Shown piece by piece: positions 8,664 through 16,134 of a stretch of 64,000 nt of DNA. Numbering within the stretch: position 1 is the first letter of the stretch; every line of letters starts with the position of its first letter. The DNA comes from Dokdonella_A sp049583635 (GTDB taxonomy: Bacteria > Pseudomonadota > Gammaproteobacteria > Xanthomonadales > Rhodanobacteraceae). The stretch spans positions 1 to 64,000 of the forward strand of contig JBAUWF010000064.1 in the NCBI GenBank assembly GCA_049583635.1, written 5' to 3'. The translations under genes and the position numbers were made by a program. Below the pieces are notes generated by a model, which searched no databases, was not told where the DNA came from, and worked only from the letters and a program-made list of their open reading frames with translations.

Positions 8664-9415
8664 TGCCCTGCACCCGTCTTCGGCGCGGGCGGCGCTGCGA
8701 GCGGGTTGCCGCCCTGCGCGCCGGCACGACCGATCGCTTGCAATGGCAGACTCGACGGCAGCTCGACCACACGGCGTACCTCGCCCAGATCATCGAGGCG
8801 CAAACGGAATTCGACCGCGACCGGCAAGCTGGTCAATGCATCGTCGCCCGCCAGATCGGGCGGTGGCCACGCTTCGCGCCAGTTGTTGTCGCCGCCGAGG
8901 TAGCGAAGGCGCATGTCTGCGACATGATCGAGCAACATGCGCGTGTCCGGTGCGGCTTCGGGCGCACGATCGAGGGCTGCGTAGCGACCTCGTTGCAGCT
9001 TGTGATCGTCGTAGGCGTAGATTGCGCGTTCGAGGTTGCTGCGCGCTTCGGCGCGCGGATTGGCAAACCCGAGGCGGGTCAATTCGACATGTGTGGTAGT
9101 CCCGACCAGCGCCGGCTGCTCGGCGCCGTAATTGCCCCGCACCGGCCGCGCGACCGCCTGCGCGAGATCGCGTTCCATGTCGGATACGGCCCGCGTGATC
9201 GCCGCAAAGCGATCCTGCCGCACGACCAGCGCCGAGCGCGTGCGCGCGATCTGGGCCAGTCCGCCATAGGCGGCGGCCGCCATCGCCGCGAATACCGCGA
9301 GCGCCACCAGCAGCTCGATCAGGCTGAAGCCGCGCCGTTCCCCCAGCACGACACGTCGCCGGGCACCGCTCCCTTGCGCGACGCCGGTGCCGCTGTTTTG
9401 CACGGCTTGCTTCAT
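8660..9415 (-). CDS. gspJ: Type II secretion minor pseudopilin GspJ
   Basis: Minor pseudopilin of the tip complex with GspI and GspK. ATG at 9415 overlaps the gspI stop as ATGA, giving 251 residues. The leader of about 29 residues ends in RRGF-SLIELLVALAVFAAMAA, a canonical type III (PilD-processed) prepilin site with Phe+1 and Glu+5. The C-terminal extension beyond the GspJ core is rich in Ala, Gly and Pro (GAQGGNPLAAPPAPKTGAG). A long upstream in-frame extension is rejected because it lies within gspI and delays the leader. Confidence 0.92.
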   Translation of the reverse strand: MKQAVQNSGTGVAQGSGARRRVVLGERRGFSLIELLVALAVFAAMAAAAYGGLAQIARTRSALVVRQDRFAAITRAVSDMERDLAQAVARPVRGNYGAEQPALVGTTTHVELTRLGFANPRAEARSNLERAIYAYDDHKLQRGRYAALDRAPEAAPDTRMLLDHVADMRLRYLGGDNNWREAWPPPDLAGDDALTSLPVAVEFRLRLDDLGEVRRVVELPSSLPLQAIGRAGAQGGNPLAAPPAPKTGAGQ

Positions 9416-9783
9416 CGTTGCGGCTCGCTGCTGACGAAACCGGTCAGCGTGGCCGACGGATCGCGCGCCTGGCCTAGAAATACACGCAGGTCGATGCGCC
9501 GGATCGACGCATCCGGCGTCGCTTTCACGTCGCGCGTCCAGCGCCATTCGCGGCCGGCAAATTCGACGCGGCCGTCACTCGAACCGGTCCCGGGCAGGGC
9601 GGGCGCGAGCCGCGTTTCGGTCAGCACGTTCGCCGCAACCCAGCCGGCCAGTGTGCGCTCGCGCAGCGCGTCGAAGTCGCGCACCTCGACGGTGGCGGTG
9701 CGGCTCAATGCCAGCAGCGCAAGCGCGATCACGGCCAGCGCAATCAGGACCTCGATCAAGGTGAAACCGCGCATGCGTCTCAT
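9412..9783 (-). CDS. gspI: Type II secretion minor pseudopilin GspI
   Basis: Initiator minor pseudopilin of the T2SS tip. ATG 9783 overlaps the gspH stop as ATGA, giving 123 residues, the usual GspI size. The leader MRRMRG is followed by FTLIEVLIALAVIALALLAL, with Glu+5 and the hydrophobic assembly helix. The C-terminal half carries the WRWTRDVK segment typical of the family. In-frame codons upstream to 9909 fall inside gspH and are not used. Confidence 0.92.
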   Translation of the reverse strand: MRRMRGFTLIEVLIALAVIALALLALSRTATVEVRDFDALRERTLAGWVAANVLTETRLAPALPGTGSSDGRVEFAGREWRWTRDVKATPDASIRRIDLRVFLGQARDPSATLTGFVSSEPQR

Positions 9784-10337
9784 CGGCCGAGCGCCACGCG
9801 ATCGAGCTTCAGGGTGCCGTCGCCCTGCCCCTGCACGCGATAGCGCGCCGGCGCATCGCCCAGCGCAAGCGTCAGCGTGAACGCGGTCAGCTCGCCGGAC
9901 GAAAAACACACCAGCTGCGGTGAGGGGGAATCATCGCCGGACCCGAGATCGACCAGCCGGCCCTCGCGCGCCAGCTCCAGACGCAAACCCTGCACCCAGT
10001 CGCGCGGTCGCATTTCGCCGGTTGCGGGAGCCGGTTGCCAGGTGTCGCCGTCGAGCATCCGGAATTCGTAACCCTTCGCTGTCACCACCACGCCGATTTC
10101 GCGTCCGCTCAGTTGCGCCCGCTCGAGCGCCAGAGCGACCAGCGTCTCGAAACGCTCGGCCTGATGCTGCAACTGGCGTTCGCCGCTGCCGCCGACGGCC
10201 AGCGTCACGGCGAGCGCCAACACGGCCATGATGACCAGCACGACGAGTATTTCGATCAGTGTGAAGCCGCCGCCACGGGGATGCCGGCGCGAGCGGGTCG
10301 CGACGCGGATTTTCGGGATTCGGGAGGAGGCACGCAT
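9780..10337 (-). CDS. gspH: Type II secretion pseudopilin GspH
   Basis: Minor pseudopilin that links the GspIJK tip to the GspG shaft. With ATG 10337 the product is 185 residues and has a 23-residue basic leader ending in RGGG before FTLIEILVVLVIMAVLALAV. A GTG at 10358 is an alternative start adding seven residues. Neither is preceded by a clear Shine-Dalgarno sequence. The globular region after the helix is GspH-like in length and has the EVxV-type strand pattern (EIGVVVTAKGYEFRML). It follows gspG by about 40 bases. Confidence 0.9.
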   Translation of the reverse strand: MRASSRIPKIRVATRSRRHPRGGGFTLIEILVVLVIMAVLALAVTLAVGGSGERQLQHQAERFETLVALALERAQLSGREIGVVVTAKGYEFRMLDGDTWQPAPATGEMRPRDWVQGLRLELAREGRLVDLGSGDDSPSPQLVCFSSGELTAFTLTLALGDAPARYRVQGQGDGTLKLDRVALGR

Positions 10338-10379
10338 GCGATGGGCTGCGGCGGCCACGGCGCAGCGCGCCGCGCGGCG

Positions 10380-10862
10380 CTATTGATCCCAGTTGCCGAT
10401 GTCGGCTGCTTCGCCTTCGCCACCCGGTTTGCCGTCGGCCCCGTAGCTGTACACGTCGATCTCACCGTGCTGACCGGGTTCGAGATACTGGTACGGATGA
10501 CCCCACGGATCCTTCGGCACGCGCTCGAGATACGGCCCTTTCCAGTTCGGAGCCTCGGGCTGACCCGAAGGTCGCGTGACCAGCGCATCGAGGCCCTGCT
10601 CGACGCTCGGAAACGTGAAATTGTCGAGCTTGTAGAGATTGAGCGCAGTCACCACACTCTGGACATCCTGCTTCGCACGCGTCACGCGCGCCTCGCCCGG
10701 ACGCTGCATGACACGCGGGACCACGATCGCGGCGAGGATACCGAGAATGACCACGACGACGAGGATCTCGATCAGCGTGAAACCGCGCTGCACGCGCATG
10801 TTTTCCGGGTGGCGCGGCTGCGACCCGGGATCAGCGGTCGAACGAGGGTTGATCGCGTGCAT
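10380..10862 (-). CDS. gspG: Type II secretion major pseudopilin GspG
   Basis: Major pseudopilin forming the T2SS pseudopilus shaft. The product contains RGFTLIEILVVVVILGILAA, with Phe+1 and Glu+5 after the prepilin peptidase site, and the GspG core with NLYKLDNFTFPSVEQGLDAL, WKGPYLERVPKDPWGHPY and DVYSYGADGKPGGEGE, which holds the calcium-binding loop. ATG 10862 is chosen (160 aa) because AAGGTGG precedes it. ATG 10799 would give a more usual short leader (139 aa). It is the first gene of the run and is divergent from bioA across 107 bases, where the promoter should lie. Confidence 0.94.
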   Translation of the reverse strand: MHAINPRSTADPGSQPRHPENMRVQRGFTLIEILVVVVILGILAAIVVPRVMQRPGEARVTRAKQDVQSVVTALNLYKLDNFTFPSVEQGLDALVTRPSGQPEAPNWKGPYLERVPKDPWGHPYQYLEPGQHGEIDVYSYGADGKPGGEGEAADIGNWDQ

Positions 10863-10969
10863 GAACCACCTTGCTTGCGGCGACGGGTAGCCGCACCGAT
10901 CATAGCAAAGCCCGGTGCGCCGCTCGCGATGGCCGCCCGGACGGATTTCCCCTGAACCCGCCAGCGACG

Positions 10970-12553
10970 ATGCCCCCAATGTCTCCGAACAATGCCGCAC
11001 TTGCCGCACGCGATCTTGCCGTCGTCTGGCATCCGTGCACGCAGATGCACGATCACGCCGCCGGCGTGCCGATGCTGCCGATCGTGCGCGGTGAAGGCGC
11101 CTGGCTGATCGACGCCGACGGCAGGCGCTACCTCGACTGCATAAGCTCGTGGTGGACCAACCTGTTCGGCCACGCCAACCCGCGCATCGCGCGCGCCGTG
11201 GCCGAGCAGGCCGCGCTGCTCGAGCACGTGATCTTCGCCGGCTGCACCCACGAGCCCGCGATCGAACTCGCCGAACGACTGGTGCATCTCGCCCCCCGAT
11301 CAAACCATCAACATGTCGCGGCAAATTCCCTTCCCTCGCTTGCGCGGGAAGGTGCCCGATTGAAAGGTCATGGCAACATTCCTTCCCCTGCGAAGCAGCG
11401 GAAGGTGCCGACGGCGGAAGGGGGAGCGCCGCAGGCGCCGGCGGACAGGGAAAGGACCGAAGGCGCTGGCGCAACGACGCCCGCTTCCGACGCGCAACAT
11501 CCGAACGGTGCACCCACCCTCACCCGCGTGTTCTTCGCCGACAACGGCTCGGCCGCCGTCGAAGTCGCGCTCAAGATGAGCTTCCACTTCTGGCTCAACC
11601 AGGGCCACGGCGAAAGGACGCGCTTCATCGCGCTGACCGGCAGCTACCACGGCGAAACCCTAGGCGCGCTCTCGGTCAGCGACGTCGCGCTGTACCGCAA
11701 GACCTACGCGCCGCTGCTGCTTGAACCGATCCTCGTCCGCTCGCCCGATGCCTGGCTCGCCGAACCCGGCGAGAACGCAGCGGCCGTCGCCGCGCGCCGC
11801 CTCGGCGAATTGCGCGCGACGCTGGAAGCGCATGCGCACGAAACCTGCGCCGTCATCGTCGAGCCGCTGGTGCAGTGCGCCGGCGGCATGCGCATGTACC
11901 ACCCGGACTATCTCGCCGGCCTGCGCCAGTTATGCGACGAATTCGCCGTGCACTTCATCGCCGACGAAATCGCGGTCGGCTTCGGCCGCACCGGCACGCT
12001 GTTCGCATGCGAGCAGGCCGGAGTCGCGCCGGATTTCCTGTGCCTGTCCAAGGGCCTGACCGGTGGCACGCTGCCGCTCTCGGTCGTGCTGACGCGCGAG
12101 CAAATCTACGCCGCGTTCTACGCCGAACACGCGGCCGGCAAGGCGTTCCTGCATTCGCACAGCTACACCGGCAACCCGCTCGCCTGCCGCGCCGCGCTCG
12201 CGACGCTCGCGATCTTCCGCGACGAGCCCGTGATCGAGCGCAACCGCAAACTCGCCGCGCACCTCGCCGCGAAACTCGCGCCGCTCGCCGATCACCCGAA
12301 CGTCGCCGATGTGCGCCAGACCGGCATGATCGCCGCAGTCGAACTGGTGCGCAACAAGGCCACGCGCACGCCCTTCCCCACTTCCGAGCGCCGCGGACTG
12401 CGCGTCTATCTGCAAGGTCTCGAACACGGCGCGCTGCTGCGCCCGCTCGGCGACGTGGTCTATTTCATGCCGCCGTATGTCGTGACCCCGGACGAGATCG
12501 ACTTCATGGTCGATACGGCGATCGCGGGGATTGCCAGGGCCGTTGCGGATTAA
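10970..12553 (+). CDS. bioA: Adenosylmethionine-8-amino-7-oxononanoate aminotransferase BioA, with 70-codon insertion
   Basis: PLP enzyme of biotin synthesis that transfers the amino group of SAM to KAPA to make DAPA. Family blocks are clear: WHPCTQMHDH, CISSWWTNLFGHANPRI, FADNGSAAVEVALKM, GSYHGETLGALSVSD, IADEIAVGFGRTGTLFACE, and the PLP lysine in LCLSKGLTGG. The product is 527 residues, about 100 more than usual. Most of the excess is a low-complexity Ala/Pro/Glu-rich stretch at residues about 111-180, between ERLVHLAPR and TLTRVFFADNG, where relatives continue directly. The nucleotides of that stretch (11300-11509) look like intergenic repeat DNA. ATG 10970 and ATG 10979 are both possible starts. 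Confidence 0.93.
   Translation: MPPMSPNNAALAARDLAVVWHPCTQMHDHAAGVPMLPIVRGEGAWLIDADGRRYLDCISSWWTNLFGHANPRIARAVAEQAALLEHVIFAGCTHEPAIELAERLVHLAPRSNHQHVAANSLPSLAREGARLKGHGNIPSPAKQRKVPTAEGGAPQAPADRERTEGAGATTPASDAQHPNGAPTLTRVFFADNGSAAVEVALKMSFHFWLNQGHGERTRFIALTGSYHGETLGALSVSDVALYRKTYAPLLLEPILVRSPDAWLAEPGENAAAVAARRLGELRATLEAHAHETCAVIVEPLVQCAGGMRMYHPDYLAGLRQLCDEFAVHFIADEIAVGFGRTGTLFACEQAGVAPDFLCLSKGLTGGTLPLSVVLTREQIYAAFYAEHAAGKAFLHSHSYTGNPLACRAALATLAIFRDEPVIERNRKLAAHLAAKLAPLADHPNVADVRQTGMIAAVELVRNKATRTPFPTSERRGLRVYLQGLEHGALLRPLGDVVYFMPPYVVTPDEIDFMVDTAIAGIARAVAD
11300..11509 (+). repeat. In-frame hairpin-repeat insertion inside bioA
   Basis: 210 bases (70 codons, no frame disruption) separate two bioA segments that are contiguous in related enzymes. 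The stretch holds two copies of the same design. One hairpin at 11329-11352 has stem CCTTCCC/GGGAAGG plus CGC/GCG. A second at 11381-11405 has stem CCTTCC/GGAAGG plus CTGC/GCAG around a GAA loop. Both are preceded by ATTCC and followed by TGCC. The rest includes further GGAAGG- and GGAAAGG-type blocks. The repeated palindromes and foreign codon content suggest a mobile palindromic element that landed in phase inside a coding sequence. Confidence 0.6.
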
Positions 12554-13236
12554 TCCGGAGCGTGCGGTCGAAGCATCTGCGCCTGCGAAGATTCCCGCGA
12601 ACGGCGGATCCTGTAGTTGCCGCCTTCCGCTCTCTCGTGCGTCGACGACAACTCCGGCTTTGGCCTGGTCCGCTCGGAGGTTTTTATCGCCGCGGATTCG
12701 AAGCGATAAGTCTTGTCGCCTCGTTTTCGTCTGATAACGCTCCGTGCTGTTCCATCCGGCCACGCGGAAATCGGGGCAAGCCCATGTTCCAGCGCAGGAT
12801 TTTTCCTTGACCACCGTTCCGCGGGGCGCGCAAGATAATACTTGTCACCGCGGATCGGGGCTATATCTGTAGTTAGGGGCTACGACGCATGTTCATCACG
12901 CTTGCAATGTTGGCGGCGCACGCGCGCATCGCTCAATCTGTTCTGCCAGTGCACTCGCGCATTCACCGGCATGGACGCGCGCGGCATTGGGAAGACGCGA
13001 AACTCGATGTTTGTCACGGGGGCGGCTGATCGGATCGCAATCATTGCCGACAATCCGATGATCCGTTTCGGCACCAGGATGGCGCATTGGTATTGCGCCG
13101 GCCGATACGCGTCTTTGCCAATGCCGAAGCAGCCGCGGCGCGTGCGTGGGTATCTGCAATCGGCCGATGACAACGATCGTGCATGGGTTCCTGTTGCAAG
13201 TAGCCGCATGACGTCGTCGCGCGGATCGTTGCGCCG
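12554..13236. other. 683-base intergenic region between bioA and the FG-GAP gene
   Basis: The convergent gap between bioA (plus) and the FG-GAP gene (minus) contains several open frames up to 147 codons. None has a recognisable product, ribosome binding site or consistent codon usage. I see no tRNA, terminator with T-tract or repeat. The base composition around 12660-12860 is somewhat less GC-rich than the flanks, which fits decayed or non-coding DNA. Confidence 0.5.
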
Positions 13237-14547
13237 TCAATCGAACCCGTTCGCGAATACCGTGTCGTCGGGCGCGATGCCCTGATTGAGAAACACCGCG
13301 ACCGAGGTGTCGCCGGCGTAGCCGATCGCGAGGTCGGGCAGGCCATCGCCGTTGACGTCGCCGAATGCGAGCGCGGTGCCGGCTTCGCCGGTGTCGTAGC
13401 TCCAGGCCGGAACCGGATCGAGCTGGCCGGCGTGGTTCAGGTAGATCCAGGTCTTGCCGCGCGCAAAGTCGATCTCGGCGATGTCGGGCCAGCCGTCGCC
13501 GTTGATGTCGGCGACGGCGAGGTCCTCGTGGTCGGAATCGGTATTGTCGGCGTACCAGACCGGCATGAAGTCGCCATTGCCTTCGTTCGACCAGAGCGTG
13601 AGCACCGTCTGCCCGAGCAGGATGTCGTTGTCGCCGTCGCCGTCGAAGTCGGCGATCGCGACGCCACGGTCGCCATCGGTGCTGTCGACATTCCAGTACG
13701 GTGACAGCGCCGGGGTGCCGTCGACGTTTTCGTAGGCGGCGCTCTCGAAGTCCACCCATTTGGCGGTCGCCAGGTCGGGCTTGCCATCGCCGGTCAGGTC
13801 GCCGGCCGCGACGCTGTTCTGGATCGAGCTTTCGGCCGACTGCCAGTCCGGCGTTGCTGCAAGACCGCTGCCGTTGTTGCGGAACAGGTAGAGCGGGCGG
13901 TACGGATCGTTCTGGCTGTTGCCTTCGTTGGCGGTGACGAGATCGATGTCGCCGTCGCCGTCGATGTCGACCAGCACCATGCCGACCGCCCACGCCTGTG
14001 TCTGCGACTGCCAGCCGGCGGTCGTTTCCAGTCCGGCCGCGGAGTTGTAATAGACGGCGGTCGGGTCGAAGCCGAAGCCGCCGCGCGCCGCGACGAGGTC
14101 GTTGCGGCCGTCACCGTCGATGTCGGCGATGCCGACCGCGCCGGTGTGGTGCTGATCGGCCGATTGCCAGGACGGATCGTCCTCGAGCGCGTCGCCGGTA
14201 TTGAAATAAACGTAATCGTGCCAGTCGTCGTAGGGCGGGTAGCTGTTGCTGTCGTAGGTGCCGACGGCGAGATCGTCGCGACCGTCGCCGTCGAGATCGC
14301 CGAATGCGAGAGCGCCGACCTGCAGGCGCAGATGGTTCTGCCAGTCCGGCGCCGTGCCGTACGGAACCCCGCGGGCTGCGCCGCGCCGTGCCGTGCGCAG
14401 CGTTGCATCCCGCGCAACTACGCTACCGTCTGGCGCGACCGCGGCACACACCGTGTGTGACGCCGCAAACCAGACGAATGCGACGAGTGTTGCAGCGAAT
14501 CCATGCCACACCGGTCTTGCGCGTGAATGCGTGAATCGCGAAATCAT
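13237..14547 (-). CDS. Secreted FG-GAP/VCBS repeat protein with IFxxGF-type tail
   Basis: A 436-residue exported protein built almost wholly of FG-GAP (integrin alpha-like beta-propeller) repeats. Seven calcium-loop units are visible: GDLDGDGRDDLAVG, ADIDGDGRNDLVAA, VDIDGDGDIDLVTA, GDLTGDGKPDLATA, ADFDGDGDNDILLG, ADINGDGWPDIAEI and GDVNGDGLPDLAIG. ATG 14547 has AGGAG five bases upstream and gives a signal peptide of about 35 residues ending at VCA. The protein stops right after DDTVFANGFD, a C-terminal motif shared with four other exported proteins in this window. The function is unknown. Such propellers commonly mediate binding or adhesion. The gene is monocistronic. Confidence 0.85.
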   Translation of the reverse strand: MISRFTHSRARPVWHGFAATLVAFVWFAASHTVCAAVAPDGSVVARDATLRTARRGAARGVPYGTAPDWQNHLRLQVGALAFGDLDGDGRDDLAVGTYDSNSYPPYDDWHDYVYFNTGDALEDDPSWQSADQHHTGAVGIADIDGDGRNDLVAARGGFGFDPTAVYYNSAAGLETTAGWQSQTQAWAVGMVLVDIDGDGDIDLVTANEGNSQNDPYRPLYLFRNNGSGLAATPDWQSAESSIQNSVAAGDLTGDGKPDLATAKWVDFESAAYENVDGTPALSPYWNVDSTDGDRGVAIADFDGDGDNDILLGQTVLTLWSNEGNGDFMPVWYADNTDSDHEDLAVADINGDGWPDIAEIDFARGKTWIYLNHAGQLDPVPAWSYDTGEAGTALAFGDVNGDGLPDLAIGYAGDTSVAVFLNQGIAPDDTVFANGFD

Positions 14548-14736
14548 GGGTGCTCCTGCATGCATGGATGTCGCGAGAATAACGCCCGGGACGCTGCATG
14601 GCGAACGCCTGCGGCTCGCGCGGACATTGTTGTGCGCTAAGGAGCGCTTCCAAGCAACGGCGCGTGCATTCGCATTGCTGGTGGATCAACGCCATCCCGC
14701 GTTTCGACGAGCCGCGATTGCTGCGCACGAACGCCT

Positions 14737-14742
14737 TACACT
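14737..14742 (+). promoter_or_regulatory. Candidate -10 box for a leaderless rsmE transcript
   Basis: TACACT ends six bases before the ATG of rsmE and no Shine-Dalgarno sequence intervenes. Transcription initiating 6-7 bases past this box would begin at the start codon. No convincing -35 element is seen. The arrangement matches TACAAT before yqgE and the WGR gene. Confidence 0.3.
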
Positions 14743-14748
14743 GTGAGC

Positions 14749-15483
14749 ATGCGCACTCCTCGAATCCATGTGCCACAGCCGCTCGCATGCGGCGACAAGG
14801 TGCGCCTGCCACGCGCGGCGAGTGAACACCTCGCACGCGTGCTGCGACTCGGCGCAGGCGATCCGCTGGTGTTGTTCGATGGTGACGGTAACGAATACAA
14901 GGGCGAGCTCGTCGATGCTGCGCGCGCGGGTATCGGCGTGCGCGTGGGTGAACCCCTCGCACATCGCCCGGTCGAGAGTCCGCTGCACCTCACGCTTGCG
15001 CAATCGATCGCTCGCGGCGAGAAGATGGACTGGATCGTGCAGAAGGCGACTGAACTCGGCGTCACCGCGATCGTACCGATCGTCACCGAACGCACGGAAG
15101 TCAGGTTCGACGCCCGACGCGCCGAGCGCCGTCTGGCGCACTGGCAGGCGGTGATCGTTGCGGCCTGCGAACAGAGCGGACGCGTACGCGTACCGTCCGT
15201 CGCGCCACCGCAAGGCCTGGCCGACTGGATCGCCGGTCTCGGCGTGACGACGGGCTTGCGTCTCGTGCTCGATCCCGAGGGTGAGCTGTCAACGCGCAAA
15301 GTCGAGCGGTTCCAGCGCCTCAGCCTCGTTGTCGGACCCGAGGGCGGCCTGTCCGAAACCGATCTGACTGCGCTGCGCAACGCCGGATTTTGCGGTTTGC
15401 GTCTGGGCCCGCGCATTCTGCGTGCCGAGACCGCAGGCGTCAGCGCGCTGGCCGCGCTGCAAGCCTTGCACGGCGACTTCTGA
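14749..15483 (+). CDS. rsmE: 16S rRNA (uracil-1498-N3)-methyltransferase RsmE
   Basis: SAM-dependent SPOUT methyltransferase that modifies U1498 of 16S rRNA. The 244-residue protein begins MRTPRIHVPQPL, matching the family N-terminus. It has a PUA-like domain (about 1-75) and a SPOUT domain with KMDWIVQKATELGV, VGPEGGLSETD and LGPRILRAETA, the SAM-binding trefoil-knot motifs. ATG 14749 is preferred to GTG 14743 on this alignment. It is transcribed alone and converges on chpC. Confidence 0.95.
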   Translation: MRTPRIHVPQPLACGDKVRLPRAASEHLARVLRLGAGDPLVLFDGDGNEYKGELVDAARAGIGVRVGEPLAHRPVESPLHLTLAQSIARGEKMDWIVQKATELGVTAIVPIVTERTEVRFDARRAERRLAHWQAVIVAACEQSGRVRVPSVAPPQGLADWIAGLGVTTGLRLVLDPEGELSTRKVERFQRLSLVVGPEGGLSETDLTALRNAGFCGLRLGPRILRAETAGVSALAALQALHGDF

Positions 15484-15643
15484 TCGCACGGGTGGTGCCT
15501 GCCGCAGCGAACACCGAAGGCGCCCCGCAGGGCCGGTCACCGGAAGGGTCGATTATTGTGTGACCGTGAGGCGAAAGGCGCCGGGCCCCGCTTTCGCGGT
15601 GACGACCTGCATGTCACCTACCTGTGCAACCTCGATCCTCCGG

Positions 15644-16132
15644 CTAACCGGAAGATGCCGGCGGCGGTGCGCTGGAGAGTACTTCATCGATCATCGCCTC
15701 GATCGCCGCAAGATCCGGAACCACCGCGGAATCATCGTTCGTCGTGACCACGGATTTCACGCCCGGCATGTTTTCGTCGGTATCCTCGTTCGCGACCAGC
15801 AGATCGGGCGTAATCGTGGTCAGGCGCGGGAAGCCCTGCGCGAGCAGAGCCAGAAACGGCCTTTGCGGACGTCCGCCGAAAGCCTTCAACACCACCACGC
15901 GCGCATTGTTGTAGCCCTCGAACGTGGTTAGACCGCTGAGTATCGAGAACGAGAACAGCGGCAGCCGCCAGCCACGCCAGGGCAAACGGCCGAGCAGCCA
16001 GTCCGGTGCACCATCGACGACTTCCGGTGTCGAAAAAGTGATGACCTCGGCGATGCTGGCGTTGGGCAGCAGCAGGCGTCCTCCGGTTACCGGAATCATG
16101 ACGCCGCGAATCTCTCGCAGACGATCCATCAT
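15644..16132 (-). CDS. chpC: CheW-like adaptor ChpC of the Pil-Chp system
   Basis: A 162-residue protein with a single CheW-like fold, the last gene of the pil-chp run. By position and similarity it corresponds to ChpC of Pseudomonas aeruginosa, an accessory coupling protein linking receptors to the ChpA kinase. Recognisable features are MIPVTGGRLLLPNASIAEV, the WRGWRLPLFSF strand region and DLLVANED. ATG 16132 follows GGGAG by seven bases. A TTG at 16138 overlapping the chpB stop is less likely. The C-terminal 20 residues are Ala/Pro/Ser-rich. Confidence 0.8.
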   Translation of the reverse strand: MMDRLREIRGVMIPVTGGRLLLPNASIAEVITFSTPEVVDGAPDWLLGRLPWRGWRLPLFSFSILSGLTTFEGYNNARVVVLKAFGGRPQRPFLALLAQGFPRLTTITPDLLVANEDTDENMPGVKSVVTTNDDSAVVPDLAAIEAMIDEVLSSAPPPASSG

Positions 16133-16134
16133 GT

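Noticed and set aside
6735..8903. A 722-codon open frame on the plus strand opposite gspL and gspK
   Set aside because: It is antisense to clearly recognised secretion genes and has no family features. Long antisense frames are expected at this GC content.
10380..11513. A 377-residue GspG with a long N-terminal extension
   Set aside because: The added part overlaps bioA on the other strand and is Arg-rich without sense. The real start is 10862 or 10799.
12842..13285. A 147-codon frame between bioA and the FG-GAP gene
   Set aside because: No ribosome binding site, no recognisable product, overlap with the end of the FG-GAP gene, and composition typical of chance frames.
15560..15620. A GCGCCGGG...CGCTTTCGCGG sequence after rsmE as a repeat or terminator
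   Set aside because: The arms pair only for short G/C runs and there is no T-tract, so it was not called.
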